This document shows, piece after piece, positions 37,876 through 48,400 of a stretch of DNA of 64,000 nucleotides. The notes under the pieces are model-generated. The model was given only the letters and a program-made list of their open reading frames with translations, did no database searches and had not been told where the DNA came from. A program made the position numbers and the translations under genes. Position 1 is the stretch's first letter; every line of letters starts with the position of its first letter. The DNA comes from Trichomonas vaginalis G3 (lineage: Eukaryota > Parabasalia > Trichomonadida > Trichomonadidae), in NCBI RefSeq assembly GCF_026262505.1, contig NC_067205.1:6944001-7008000 (forward strand), in the 5' to 3' direction.

Positions 37876-38487
37876 ATGTTAAAGGTTGAGTTTGAAACAG
37901 TTAAAAAGATAGACAATGACACCAAAGTGGTTAGAATAGGTGATTTAAACGTAAGATACTCAAAGAAATACAACAAATATTCTTTGTCAGACATTCTAAC
38001 ACTATCTGGAAAGAGAGCAAAGGACTGGGTTAGAAATGCTTCAACTCAGAAAATTTTGACAAGAAATCCTGAGCTTTTGATATCGGTAAGATTCTATGGA
38101 ACTACAGCATATCTCATCGACAAAAGTCTTATACCAGTAGTTTTGTTATGGTTAGACCCAGTTGTTGGATATAACTTCATAACATATGGTTCATTCGATA
38201 CGGAACGTTGCAGTGAAGGCTTACTTTACATCGTTCAGAAACCGAAGGACTTCAATACAAAGAGATATAAGATAGGAAGAACATATAATATAACTAAAAG
38301 ATATGACAGTACAGTCAATAGAGTTAAGGTTGTGTTTGTAAATGATATGAGAGCTGCTGAAACAGAACTACTTGAAAAGTTTGAGAAAATGTATGGTGCT
38401 CCCACGAAAGGTAAAGAAACGTTTGAAGTAGATGAGATAGATAGTGCTATAAAATTATTTGACGAAGTTGCTGAAAAATACATGTAA
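37876..38487 (+). CDS. KilA-N-like protein with T5orf172 (GIY-YIG-like) domain
   Basis: 203 residues. The N-terminal half (SLSDILTLSGKRAKDWVRNA, then LLISVRFYGTTAYLIDKSLI and LWLDP) is KilA-N-like. The C-terminal half (LLYIVQKPKDFNTKRYKIGR, TYNITKRYDS, KGKETFEV) fits T5orf172, a domain of phage and poxvirus Bro-type proteins related to GIY-YIG nucleases. The combination is common in large DNA viruses and suggests a DNA-binding regulator or nuclease of the element. The class I-like T-rich box and GTAAGAACAGAAA precede the start. The copy in element A is broken, whereas this one looks whole. Confidence 0.75.
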   Translation: MLKVEFETVKKIDNDTKVVRIGDLNVRYSKKYNKYSLSDILTLSGKRAKDWVRNASTQKILTRNPELLISVRFYGTTAYLIDKSLIPVVLLWLDPVVGYNFITYGSFDTERCSEGLLYIVQKPKDFNTKRYKIGRTYNITKRYDSTVNRVKVVFVNDMRAAETELLEKFEKMYGAPTKGKETFEVDEIDSAIKLFDEVAEKYM

Positions 38488-38564
38488 AGCGTTTATTTTT
38501 CAAGCTTGACACCAAAGATGGCTCAGGTAGCTCTATAAGGTAAATTGTCTTGTCAAATCCTTCT

Positions 38565-38845
38565 GGCATTCCGAGTCCTTCCTTCCGACATTCCGAGTCC
38601 TTCCTTCTGGCATTCCGAGTCCTTCCTTCCGACAGAAAAAGTTTTTCCTTCCGACAGGAAAAAAATTTCTTGACAACAGGAAAAATTTTTTCTGTTGTCC
38701 GTCCGTAAACCATTCAAATTTTCGAAAATTGAGAACTTTTTGGCCGACCTTCAGAAAAAGTTTTTCCTTCCGACAGAAAAAGTTTTTCCTTCCGAGAGGA
38801 AAAAAATTTCTTGACAACTGGAAGAACTCTTCCTTCCGACAGGAC
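38565..38845. repeat. CTTCCTTCCGACAGG repeat tract, copy B
   Basis: Shorter version of the tract at 15700-16085, in the same place between the T5orf172 gene and the packaging ATPase. The unit count differs between the copies, so the tract expands and contracts. Confidence 0.75.
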
Positions 38846-38853
38846 ACAAACGG

Positions 38854-38961
38854 ATGACTGACATTCCTCTTCCTGAATGTCTTCCAAAGCCAGAAGAACC
38901 GAAAGCTGCAGAACCACAACAGACTAAGACTAAAACACTTACATTTTCAAGCTTGTCTTGA
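38854..38961 (+). CDS. Small Pro-rich ORF, 35 residues
   Basis: MTDIPLPECLPKPEEPKAA then EPQQTKTKTLTF. Counterpart of 16093 in copy A with a similar peptide but many base changes. It overlaps the 3' end of the convergent ATPase gene by 15 bp. Function unknown. Confidence 0.35.
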   Translation: MTDIPLPECLPKPEEPKAAEPQQTKTKTLTFSSLS

Positions 38962-39822
38962 AACAATTTGAACTTTGTTTGCGTAGATGTGAATTCTGAA
39001 AGAAGTATGAGGGTCTTGTATGACTTTGTACTTCTCCCATAGTTCATGTCTGTCAAACTTACCTGCCATGGACTCTTTCATAAGTTCCATGAAATCGTCT
39101 TCGGACAATCCGGGGAAAAGTATAATATCAGTAAGTATTCTCTTTACATCCTTACTTAAACTCTTGGCTGTCTGTACACAAATGACAACTGAAATGTTAA
39201 AGTGTCTGAGCTTCTTAAGAATTCGACACATGTCTTGTTCTCTATTCTTTAACAAAGGATGAGAGGCGAAATCATCTAAGATAAGAAGACATCTGTGAGG
39301 GTAAGTCTTCCAATCGTAAGATTGCAATTTCTTCGAAATGTATTCTATCTCTTTCTGTTTGTTTCTGAAGTGTTTCTTCTCTAATATTCTCTGCATTTCC
39401 TCATTTGGGTCTTTAAACTTAGAATTGACATACTCATTTATAGCATTGTACTTCAAAACTCTTCTTTGGTACTTCTTTATCCAATCCAACAACTCAGAGT
39501 CTTTTATACATACTAACTTAGACTTCTTTATAATATCTTTGAACGAATTGACTGTTTGGTCAAATTGACCCGAAGTACTACAAATGACTACTAACTCATA
39601 GAATGGGTTCTTCTCATCTAGTTCTTGTTGTTGTGCAGCCATTTTAAGATAAGTGAAAGTCTTACCCGACCCAGGTGGTGCAATTAGACCTGTTATACCA
39701 TTCTGAGCAAATAGGAACTTGTCATGTATGGGTTTTATCTGAGCATTTTCCAACTTCCTCTTGTTCTTATTTAAAACATTCTCAAATTTTTTGTCAATGT
39801 CAGCAAACTTTTTTTCTAACAT
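38947..39822 (-). CDS. A32-like DNA packaging ATPase, copy B
   Basis: 291 residues, nearly identical to 16186-17061. Walker A APPGSGKT (48-55) and Walker B LLILDD (179-184) are intact. The start is set at MLEKK (39822): the frame stays open upstream, but that stretch is antisense to the divergent gene at 39859, and copy A lacks it. In B the gene lies between the T5orf172 gene and the helicase, the usual Maverick packaging/replication block. It looks whole. Confidence 0.85.
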   Translation of the reverse strand: MLEKKFADIDKKFENVLNKNKRKLENAQIKPIHDKFLFAQNGITGLIAPPGSGKTFTYLKMAAQQQELDEKNPFYELVVICSTSGQFDQTVNSFKDIIKKSKLVCIKDSELLDWIKKYQRRVLKYNAINEYVNSKFKDPNEEMQRILEKKHFRNKQKEIEYISKKLQSYDWKTYPHRCLLILDDFASHPLLKNREQDMCRILKKLRHFNISVVICVQTAKSLSKDVKRILTDIILFPGLSEDDFMELMKESMAGKFDRHELWEKYKVIQDPHTSFRIHIYANKVQIVSRQA

Positions 39823-39858
39823 ATTTTTAGAAAAATTAAAATTTTTATCTTTTAGGAA

Positions 39859-40305
39859 ATGTCTAGCGATTTCGCCATCTATATTCGAGACAAGCTTTTC
39901 GACAGCAAAACATCTGTCGACCATAAAATCTTACATAGTGTAAACAAGAAAGGTGAATTTGTTCTAAAGTTCTGTTTCTGGGAATATGACAAGAACCATA
40001 AAACATTAAGCAGAGCAGTCTTAAAATTTGTCAATGACAGACTTGTTGACAGAGATGACGCCTCTTGGAGAGATGAAGTCCAACAAAACTTCTTAGAATG
40101 CAAAGAAGACACATGCGCTGTTCTTGAAAATGAAATAGAAAACAGAATAGAAGAGCTATTAAATGACAAAGCACTTTTACAAAAATATGGTTCTGAGAAG
40201 TTTGACATAACTCCACCAGAGAAGAAGAAGAGAGAAAAGAAAGAAAGAAAGTAGAAGAAGAGAAGAAAGAACGCAGAGCCAGAGAAAAGAAATTTGACAT
40301 GTAAA
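39859..40305 (+). pseudogene. 148-residue family gene, copy B, broken
   Basis: Counterpart of 17097-17543 with near-identical N-terminal 125 residues. The Lys/Glu tail is disturbed, and about two breaks are present. It is divergent from the ATPase gene over 36 bp. Confidence 0.65.
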
Positions 40306-40321
40306 AATAAAATTTTATTTT

Positions 40322-40742
40322 TAGAACATTTCTGGGTCAATGTCAATGTTCTCTTCCTCTTTAGGAGCAAACACTGGCTTAGACTCTAAAATCTTTTTAC
40401 CCAATTTACCTTGAACTTCTACAACTTTAGATCATAATATTCATAGTCGTCTGCTTTCTTTGGTTCATAAGGTATAACAAGTTTGTATGCTTTGCCTTCT
40501 TTAAGGTTTGAAAACCTTCTGTCAAAACTTTCTTTGACTGTTAACAAACCTTCTATGTCTAAGTCTTCAAATTTCGCACCATTTTTAGTCACAATAGCAA
40601 ACTTAACTGGTTCGATGTTCCAAACTTTGTCAAATGTAGACTTTTTCAAAATGGTAGAAAGTAAACATTCAAATATGTGAATGGGTCTAGTTCTTCTTTA
40701 AGTCCTGACATGTACTTGTTTACTGAGATGAATTTCGTCATC
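40322..40742 (-). pseudogene. Hypothetical Maverick gene, broken
   Basis: Readable core VWNIEPVKFAIVTKNGAKFE, then LKEGKAYKLVIPYEPKKAD. Family unknown. It follows the helicase gene on the same strand, with the class I-type box AAAATATTTTTTATCC upstream. A few breaks are present. Copy A has a matching remnant at 17560-17990. Confidence 0.55.
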
Positions 40743-40769
40743 TTTTCTATCGGATAAAAAATATTTTTT

Positions 40770-42004
40770 TTTTAAATTTACTCAGAAAAATTTTTCTTTG
40801 TATATACACCATTCTGTACGTCTAAAAGACTTTTGACATTTGCCAAAGAATGTACGTTTAGACGCTGTCATATAACCATACTCTTGACAATACTGTTATA
40901 TTCATCGTACAATGACCTTTATCTAAACACTCAAAGTCAGTTTCATCTATGAACAGTTCATATACACTCTTGTTTGCTTCTAACAATGTTTGTCTCTCTT
41001 CGGTATGTGGAATTTGTCTTGGATTGAACTTAGAAATATCTAATGTCATGAAATATGAGAACAAGTGGTTTGTAAAAGTCAGGTGTCAAAGTTTCTGCTA
41101 AGTCGTCAAAATATTCTGTATCTTGCATATGAGCTTCTGACGTTCTGACAACTACATATCTTCTGTCAGAACTTTCTAACTTCATCGAACGGCATTGTTT
41201 TGAAACCATGACGAAGTTTGCAACATTTTTCACAAACTCTTTGGTCTTTATATTTTCTTCAACAACTCCAACTTTGTCTGTTATAAGACTCTTCAAAGCA
41301 TCTGAGTTCAAAACTTTTGTTGTATCTATACTTTTGAAGTTCGTTACATACTATATAAGTTTCATATTCTCTATTGAAGAGTTAAACTTACCGCAGATGT
41401 TTTCTAAGTTTGTCATATTAGGGTTCGAATAGCCCTCTAACAGTTTGCACAAAATATCTGTAAAGAAAGTGTTCTTACCTGTTCCTTGTTTTCCAATTAT
41501 GATGAGAGCAGTTTCATTTTTAGCACTTGGATGTTGTAAGATGTTTGCAAACCAACATAAGATATACTCATAGACTCTTTCGTTTCCATTGCATATAATT
41601 TCTTTGACATGGTCTAACCAAGCTTCTATAACATTTTCTTTCCATTCTACTTGTTCGTATTTATATCCAGTGAAGATAGAATAGAAGTTTGGAGATGGTG
41701 TATAGAACTTTATACCACGAACTGAAAAATCTTCTAACTTTGACAATAAGATATCCCAAGCATCTAACATCTTCATACCAACTTGTACGACTTTTATTTT
41801 CTTAAGTTTCTGTTTACATTCTTGTTCTGAAACTATTGTCGCTCTTGGTTTGTTAAAGACAACATCCCATTCTTTCATGACATAACATTCTGGGGCAGAG
41901 TCAACATAAATGACTAAACGTTTCAAATTCTCGACTGCTTTGTTTATAGTCTCTAAATGGACACATATTTCTGAAGGCTTGGAAGTCATAAAAATCTGAA
42001 ACAT
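40770..42004 (-). pseudogene. D5/DUF5906-type primase-helicase, broken
   Basis: Superfamily 3 helicase of the D5 (poxvirus) type, used to unwind element DNA during replication. Seen in order: FYSIFTGYKYEQVEW, EYILCWFANILQHPSAKNET, Walker A GKQGTGKN, LKSLITD, VANFVMVSKQ and DRRYVVVRTSE (sensor region). A winged-helix-like C-terminus follows. The 62993-64000 gene of element C has the same order of motifs. Several breaks. The box AATATTTTTTTTATTTTTATAAAAATG lies upstream on the coding strand (42010-42036). Confidence 0.8.
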
Positions 42005-42044
42005 CTATTCTGTACATTTTTATAAAAATAAAAAAAATATTTTT
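42005..42044 (-). promoter_or_regulatory. Class I Maverick upstream box (helicase)
   Basis: On the coding strand: AAAAAAATATTTTTTTTATT then TTTATAAAAATGTACAGAATAG before the ATG. Its TTTTATAAAAAT part matches the box before the polymerase. Confidence 0.45.
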
Positions 42045-42853
42045 TTATTCTTGACTTTGTTGTTGCATTTGTTCCATTTGTTGCATTTGTTGTTCTTGAG
42101 CTATTTGTTGTTGAAGTTGTTCTTGTAGTACAATACTTTCACCAGTTGCATCTTCCAATTCGAAACTTTCTGCCGTCATTGACAAATACATAGGACATAA
42201 AAGTTTTACAGGAACAAAGTTTGCGTCAACTAAGGTTAAGTTTATGTTTGCTAAAGTGTTTGAGTTTACTAAAGCTGAAAACTCTGCATTCGAATGAACA
42301 ATAGGCAAACCAGCAGAGAAAGTGTTGTTTATACGCATGAGTATCTTTTGGTCATAGTAGTTTCTGTCGACATTCGAATAGCACTTTGAACCTAAGTTTG
42401 AAACAATATATAAAATAGGTGTACTTAAAGTCAATGGAATAGATAGACCTTGTATGACACCTTTTCCTGTTATAGGAAACTGTTGGTAGTAAAAACCAGA
42501 TATAAGTTTTGTATTATAGCTCATATCGTTTATACTAAACTCAGTCGGACATCCAAACATAATGAACCTGCTCTAGTTGCAGCACATGTTACATCCGTCC
42601 TTAAAGTATTAAATAAGTCAACAAAACCTGTTGGTGGTATATCTGAGTAAGTATCTTCAAAGAAGTATTTTTACCATTCACAACAACAAAAGTCTTCTGG
42701 TGTCAAAAGAGCAAAACAGGCTTTAGTCGTCATCGTGTTTAAGGTCAGTTTACAATATCGTCCTTGAGGACTTTGTAAGTTTGTTGTTATAGAATTATAT
42801 GACTCAGGGTTTTTAGTCGTAATAGTATAAACCACTATGTCTTCTGCCATTTA
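42045..42853 (-). pseudogene. Candidate minor capsid (penton-like) protein gene, broken
   Basis: About 270 codons in the slot next to the major capsid candidate. The C-terminal part is strand-rich (VIQGLSIPLTLSTPILYIVS, then NINLTLVDANFVPVKLLCPM) as in single jelly-roll penton proteins of Polintons, and ends in a Gln/Met-rich tail (QEQQMQQMEQMQQQSQE). The assignment rests on position and strand pattern, not on a diagnostic motif. A few breaks. Confidence 0.5.
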
Positions 42854-42854
42854 C

Positions 42855-43436
42855 TTAGCAAGTAAATTTTAATGAAATGTTGTGGTCGTCAAATATTTTT
42901 ATAACGTCTGGGAAACTATATTTTAAGTTCAAGGTTTCACCTCCTTTCATAACGTATATCTTGTCAATGACATTATATGAAACACCACAGCAAGCAATGT
43001 CGGGTTCTATTTCTTTGATGTTTATATCGTCTGCCTCTGTCAAAAGTTTCAATAGTTCTTTCAAAATTTCATGAGGTGCAATGACATATGAGTTCACTTT
43101 TACGGGGTTGTGTTCGACCAAGTTTAACATTACACCTAAAGCTTGACAAATCTTCTCCTGAGTTTTAAGTTTGTCTTTAAGTTGTTGGTAGTCATTTCGA
43201 ATATCTGCAACAGAACTTAAGTCTCTGCTAACTTCAGGATATGTTGGTTGTTCTTTTACAGGAACTATTGTTATACCATCTTCGTCTTCGTATGGTTTCC
43301 CCACTTCAACATCTCTTTCTTTGACATTGACAACAACACTTTGACTGTTTGTTTGAGTTGGTGAATTTAACTTCACATCTGCCACCGCCATTAAACCTTT
43401 TGAAACACTTACGCTTCTATTTTTCGGAAATGACAT
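42855..43436 (-). CDS. Conserved Maverick protein with ACCG motif, 193 residues
   Basis: The start MSFPKN is chosen because it lies 18 bp from the divergent gene and follows a TTTTATTCTAAGTAAA box; the frame upstream is antisense to that gene. Disordered N-terminus with VxVNVKERDVEV, a coiled-coil centre and a C-terminal domain ending IEPDIACCGVSYNVIDKIYV. The element C protein at 58176-58751 ends with the matching SCCGTVAKINPIKD, and both have a strand-plus-helix arrangement there. It is conserved between two Maverick subfamilies beside capsid genes, so a structural or assembly role is plausible. No named family recognised. It looks whole. Confidence 0.6.
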   Translation of the reverse strand: MSFPKNRSVSVSKGLMAVADVKLNSPTQTNSQSVVVNVKERDVEVGKPYEDEDGITIVPVKEQPTYPEVSRDLSSVADIRNDYQQLKDKLKTQEKICQALGVMLNLVEHNPVKVNSYVIAPHEILKELLKLLTEADDINIKEIEPDIACCGVSYNVIDKIYVMKGGETLNLKYSFPDVIKIFDDHNISLKFTC

Positions 43437-43454
43437 TTTACTTAGAATAAAAAG
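43437..43454. promoter_or_regulatory. Bidirectional upstream box
   Basis: TTTTACTTAGAATAAAAAG lies between two start codons only 18 bp apart. It resembles the spacer at 26446-26468 and so appears to be a reused divergent promoter. Confidence 0.45.
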
Positions 43455-43823
43455 ATGGACGTATTTGAGTATCTCTTCGAATTGAAGCAAAACAAAGTTT
43501 ACACACACAAACAATACAAATACACTGATAGAATAGTTCTTTATACAAACAATGGAAAATGTTATAGAATAGCAGTCTTTGCTGAACCAAAATATTTTCA
43601 TAAAGCAAAGAAAGTTGGTATAACCGAAATGGTGAAAGTTCTTGAAGCAGACAAAAATATAACAACAAAACTTACAGATATTTCTAAAGGTAAGTTTATA
43701 ATACAATACTATGTCAAAACTGGCGTACTGTCAATATTTGACGGAGAGAAGTCAGTTCAAGAACAACTTACTGACCTGCTGCCAAAATCTGCTCGATGGA
43801 AGCTGTCGTTATACCAAATCTGA
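43455..43823 (+). CDS. Hypothetical Maverick protein, 122 residues
   Basis: 122 residues with alternating strands and a helix (YTDRIVLYTNNGKCYRIAVF, then KKVGITEMVKVLEADKNITT). No membrane segment or motif. Divergent from the 193-residue gene, and its 3' end overlaps the convergent capsid gene by 67 bp. Function unknown. Confidence 0.5.
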   Translation: MDVFEYLFELKQNKVYTHKQYKYTDRIVLYTNNGKCYRIAVFAEPKYFHKAKKVGITEMVKVLEADKNITTKLTDISKGKFIIQYYVKTGVLSIFDGEKSVQEQLTDLLPKSARWKLSLYQI

Positions 43824-45372
43824 GGAGCCCCAGCAGGTTTCATCGAACGAATCTTCAAAAGAGCATCTTCCGTGAAAAGTGCTATTGGTTTTGTAAACTT
43901 CTTTGCTTTCAATTCATCTGGACCGTCTCTGTCACCAGTATATTGTATTTGAACTGTACCAACAGTTGAAATACCACCCATAAAGTCTTCTGAGTCAGCA
44001 AATGGAATGCCAAGCCAAAAGTTTGAACGGTCTCCATTTGTATATTGAGTTTTTTGAGCTCCTGTATGAGTCCATACTTTCACATATGGCATAATAGAAC
44101 TTTGCATTTCAGGGTTAATGGTTGTTGTGAAGTTGTTGTTAAAGTTCATAGCATCTAATGTCAAGTTGTATGACCTCATATCTTCAACTGTAGAATATTC
44201 TTCTCTTGGATAATATTTGCCATCTATGTTTATATGATATTTAATACCAGGGTTGTAGAAACAAGAATAGTCATTTATAGTTCGTCTGAACAGTACAAAC
44301 ATAGTATCTGCATGTTTCATTGCAGTTGTTAAAGCAATATCTGTTCTTGCACCTGGGTCAGCACTTTGGTTTCCAACTTCACCTGCAAAGTCTTTGACAG
44401 ATATTTGGTGTATAGGGAACATAAGTGGAACTGCAATATATTTGGCAGCTAAAGCATTTGAAATATCTGGGTCCAACATATAAACTGCAAGTCTGCTTTC
44501 TATTCTCTTGCATTCAAATTTTTCGCATGTGAACTTAACTGGGTCCCAAGCAGTTCCAGCAGCATTGAAATAATAGTTTACTTCAGTGTTGAAGTTTGAG
44601 AAACCAAAGTCTAAGTCAACTTTGTCTTTGCAAAAGTCACAGAACTTGGCTCCACCAGTTCCAGCTACAGCAATGCTGAATGGGTCTTGTGTTGGTGCAA
44701 TGACTAAGTTATTTTTGCTTGGAGTAAGTTCGATAGAAATTTTTCCTGCCCAGTTTGGCAAGTATCTTAAAAACCTGAAGATGAGGAAAGATGACAAAGG
44801 AACTCTAAGTTTCAGTTTTACTTTAGTGGCAGCAGTTCCATCTGAACCAGAAAGGTTAACATAAACTCCTGGAACGGTAGGGTCAAGTCTTCTTATTTTC
44901 TCAATGGTGGCATACTGGTCTGTTTGTTCTCTAGCTTGTGGTTGTACTGAGTTTCTCAAAGCGAACCATTCATAGTTTGCCCATGTTACTGTTTGAACTA
45001 AGTCAGAGTTAGAATATATCTTATATCCCATGAAAACTTCTGGAGCATATTGGTATCCGACATAGAAAATTCCATTGCAACCTTTCTTGTCAGACAACTT
45101 GGCAGAAGGTTTTATTTCAATGTCTTGTTCCACGTATAAGAAAGAGTTGTCAATAGAAATAATATGAAACCTGTCGCAAGCAATATCTACTGTTGTTGAA
45201 GAACCTTCTCCAAACTCACCTACGTTTCCATAAGAACAGCAGTTGTATATTCGTAAGTTCCAGGAACTATTTCTGACCTTCTAATGGCATTGTCGCATTC
45301 GTTATACCATTCGGAAACATTTCCGTTCATAGCATCCAAAACTGTTGGCGTTATATTCTGAGCGGCGTACAT
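43757..45372 (-). pseudogene. Candidate major capsid protein gene (double jelly-roll), broken
   Basis: About 540 codons, the usual length of Polinton major capsid proteins. It is strand-rich throughout, with patches such as KVKLKLRVPLSSFLIFRFLR, NWAGKISIELTP, a CDFCKDKVDLDFGF region, and the C-terminal PAGAPQIWYND. The corresponding gene in element C (54691-56314) has similar length and ends PPQVWFTRTTYW. Position beside the penton-like candidate, the upstream TATATTTTTACCCATATGAA box and the size support a capsid role. Sequence alone cannot prove the fold. About one break. Confidence 0.6.
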
Positions 45373-45404
45373 TTCATATGGGTAAAAATATAGAATAGTT
45401 GGAT

Positions 45405-48400
45405 TTATATGTCATAATAGAACCCACGTGGACCAAGCTTTACTTTCTTCCTGACTGAGTTTTTAACTCTTCTTTTTCTTTCATTGCCACTACTTTCACT
45501 AGATGAAGTTACTTCTTCACTACTTTCACTTTGTTCTACTCTTCTCTTCTTCTTTGGTGTCGCTTTTGGTAACTTGCCCTCTGCTTCAAGTTGTTGCATC
45601 TTTGCCTCATGTTCATCTAGTATGTTGCAAATTTCCCATGTCTTTTTTGCCTTTGGGCTCTGGTCGCCCATCTCAGGTAACCTATATCCTAGAAAGAGTT
45701 TGTCATAGTTTGTATTTGAGTCTTCGCGTATTGTTTGTATGACTCTTTCCTGAGTTTCCGGTTTAAGCTCTTCAAACAGTGCCTGTCCATATGGAATATG
45801 CTCGTTTCCAAATATATGTTTTTGTAGCCATTCTGGTTTTCTTTCCATGTTACCAACAATATCTTTTGTGAATGGGAAAGCTTTTACCCAATCTTTCAGT
45901 CTTGCGTCGTTTATTTCTGTAGTTGGTTTTATTTTGTCAAGGAACATGTTTTTCAATACTAACATTTCATTTGGTACTGTCCATTTGAGTTTTCTTAAAT
46001 ATTCATCCCTTCTCAGTTCATTGTCTGCAAAGTAAGTTTTTATGACATTTTGCAAACTTTCGTTTGCAAGGTCATGTACAATAGGTTCTCTTCCTTCTCC
46101 CTCCCTAACTTTCTTTCTAAACTCTTCACCAAATATACCATCTCTATGGTTCTGTGTAGTTCTTTGAGATAAATGTTCTAGAACGTCAGGTGTTATATTT
46201 CCATCAGCCATGTTCATTTCATACTGGTCCAAAATATCTGCATGTTTCATATCTTTCAATGGCATTAAAGCCGCGCTTAAAATACCAGCTATATCTGGTT
46301 CACCATTGACTTCCATTGCGTCTACAACTTCTTGGAATTGTGGTTGTAAGTTTATGAACCACCTATCCGGATTAGCTTTATGACCCCATCTCATTGTAGT
46401 TCCATAGTCTGCAGAAACAAAAGTAGGTTTGTTTCCATCTTGGTTAGGTTCTGAATGAACTTTAAACAATGTTTCATTTCTATATGTTTTGTTGAAATTT
46501 AACCTTTTATTTTCACCGAGTTCATCCGAAGATTGAACGTTAAATGCTCGTAAGTAAAAAGGGTTGTTGTATTTGTGTACATTTTCTTTCAGTACTTCCA
46601 TTCTATGCTGAATATTTTCATCTGGTGTTGGAGTCTTTTGTATGTCGGCAAACATTTTTCGATATTCTTCTACTATGTCAGCTGAATTTTTTTTAGACTC
46701 TTGGAAATATTCCATATTCTCCGCATACACTTGTTGAGGGTCAAGATTTTTCGGCTGTTCCAAATCTTCATCTAGTTCTGTGAAGTTAGTTTCCAAAGGA
46801 GGGACTTGTTCGTTTCCTTCAGGCTCTTCTAGCTGTTGTTGCTGAACTATTTCTTCCATGTCTGGTTGTATCTGAACTAGTTCTTCCTGTGGAGTTTCTT
46901 GTACCTCATCTGCTGGCATTTCATATATTCCGAGACCGTTTTCAACAAGTTCCCTTTCTAAGTCATCCGGACTCACAAACCTTTCTTCTTTCGTTCCGTC
47001 TCTATTTTTTACGCGTTTCATGAAGAGAGTTAAATTGTCATTTAGCTCTGACATCAAATATCTCGGAGTAAATTCATCCATGTCATTTGGATGATATGCT
47101 ATTAAATCATATCCCTTAGCGAGCTTGTATTTTCCAGGTTTGAGATTATATCCCCTTTGGTGCAGAGCCATAAAGCTAAATAGGTTCGGGTCAATATTTC
47201 CTTCCTTGAACTTTCTAATAGCTTCTTTATATCTGTCACTAAAGTCAATACTATCTGGGTAACCATACTCTTCCTTAAGCATTTTTAAGAATTCTTGGTT
47301 TCCTTGTTCTCTACTTCTTTTATGTCCTTGCTCTGTTTGTGGTTGTTGTGCAGGGTTTTGAACTGTTGGTTGTTGTGCTGGTTGTGGAGGTGGTTGTTGT
47401 GCTGGTTGTTGTTGTTGTGCTGGATTTTGAACTGTTGGTTGTTGTGTTGGTTGTTGTGTTGGTTGTTGTTGTTGTTGTGCTGGATTTTGAACTGTTGGTT
47501 GTTGTGTTGGTTTTGGTGCATGCCTGTGTCTGTGTCCATGTGACGATGTAAATGTTTTAGGTAGTCCTGGTGCAGGTGCTTCTCTTGGAGGGTTTGGTGG
47601 TATATAAATTCCAACAGCTGGTATATAAGTTCCACCAGCTGGTATATAAGTTCCACCAGCTGGCACATATGTTCCATCTGCAGCGTAATGTCCTACCTGA
47701 CTTTTCGTTTTTAAGAAAGCATTTACTAGGTCTGTTTTGGTCTGTTGTAACTCTTTTTCTTGACTTTTCACAACAGTTGCTCTAACGGCGTCATAGGCAC
47801 TTTGAACTGCCTGTCTCGTTGCTGCATCTGTTATTTTCGTCATATTTTGTGCTACTTCTCTTAACTCGTTGTCGAAACCTTCAGACTTCAGTTTCTTTCC
47901 AGATGAGAAGTCGTTCACTAGTTTCACCTTACTATGAAGAGCTTCGAAGGCGTTCTTAAAGTCAGTATTCGTTAAAGCTTCATTTGAACTGTCTTCATCC
48001 GCTTGTATTTTTGTCCTTATTGACCCTATAAGTTGGGCTGCTTTAGCGTTGGCTTGGGCATCTAACCAGTCATTGTTAGCTTTTATATATTCTGCGCTTT
48101 TCATTGCCTTTTGCATGGCTGCGTCGTTATTTTTACTTTCTTGTGCTAAGTTTTCATACTGTACGGTTTGGTTTTGCAACTGTAAAAGTTTTTCTGCCTT
48201 TACATTTGCTTCAACTTCTTTTTTATACTCATCGCTATCCATATATGTCTTCAGGGCTTTTTGTTTTATCTCTTCATCTTTCAGTACTTTATATTGAGTA
48301 GTATGGTTTTTCAAATTTATGACATCTTGTTCCATTTTTGCTACTTCTGCTGCTTTTTCTGACACTTTTTTCGCATATTCCTCTGTACTTAGTTCTTTCA

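Noticed and set aside
43455-43706. Long minus-strand frame upstream of the 193-residue gene
   Set aside because: It is antisense to the 122-residue gene. The start at 43436 with its own upstream box explains the gene better.
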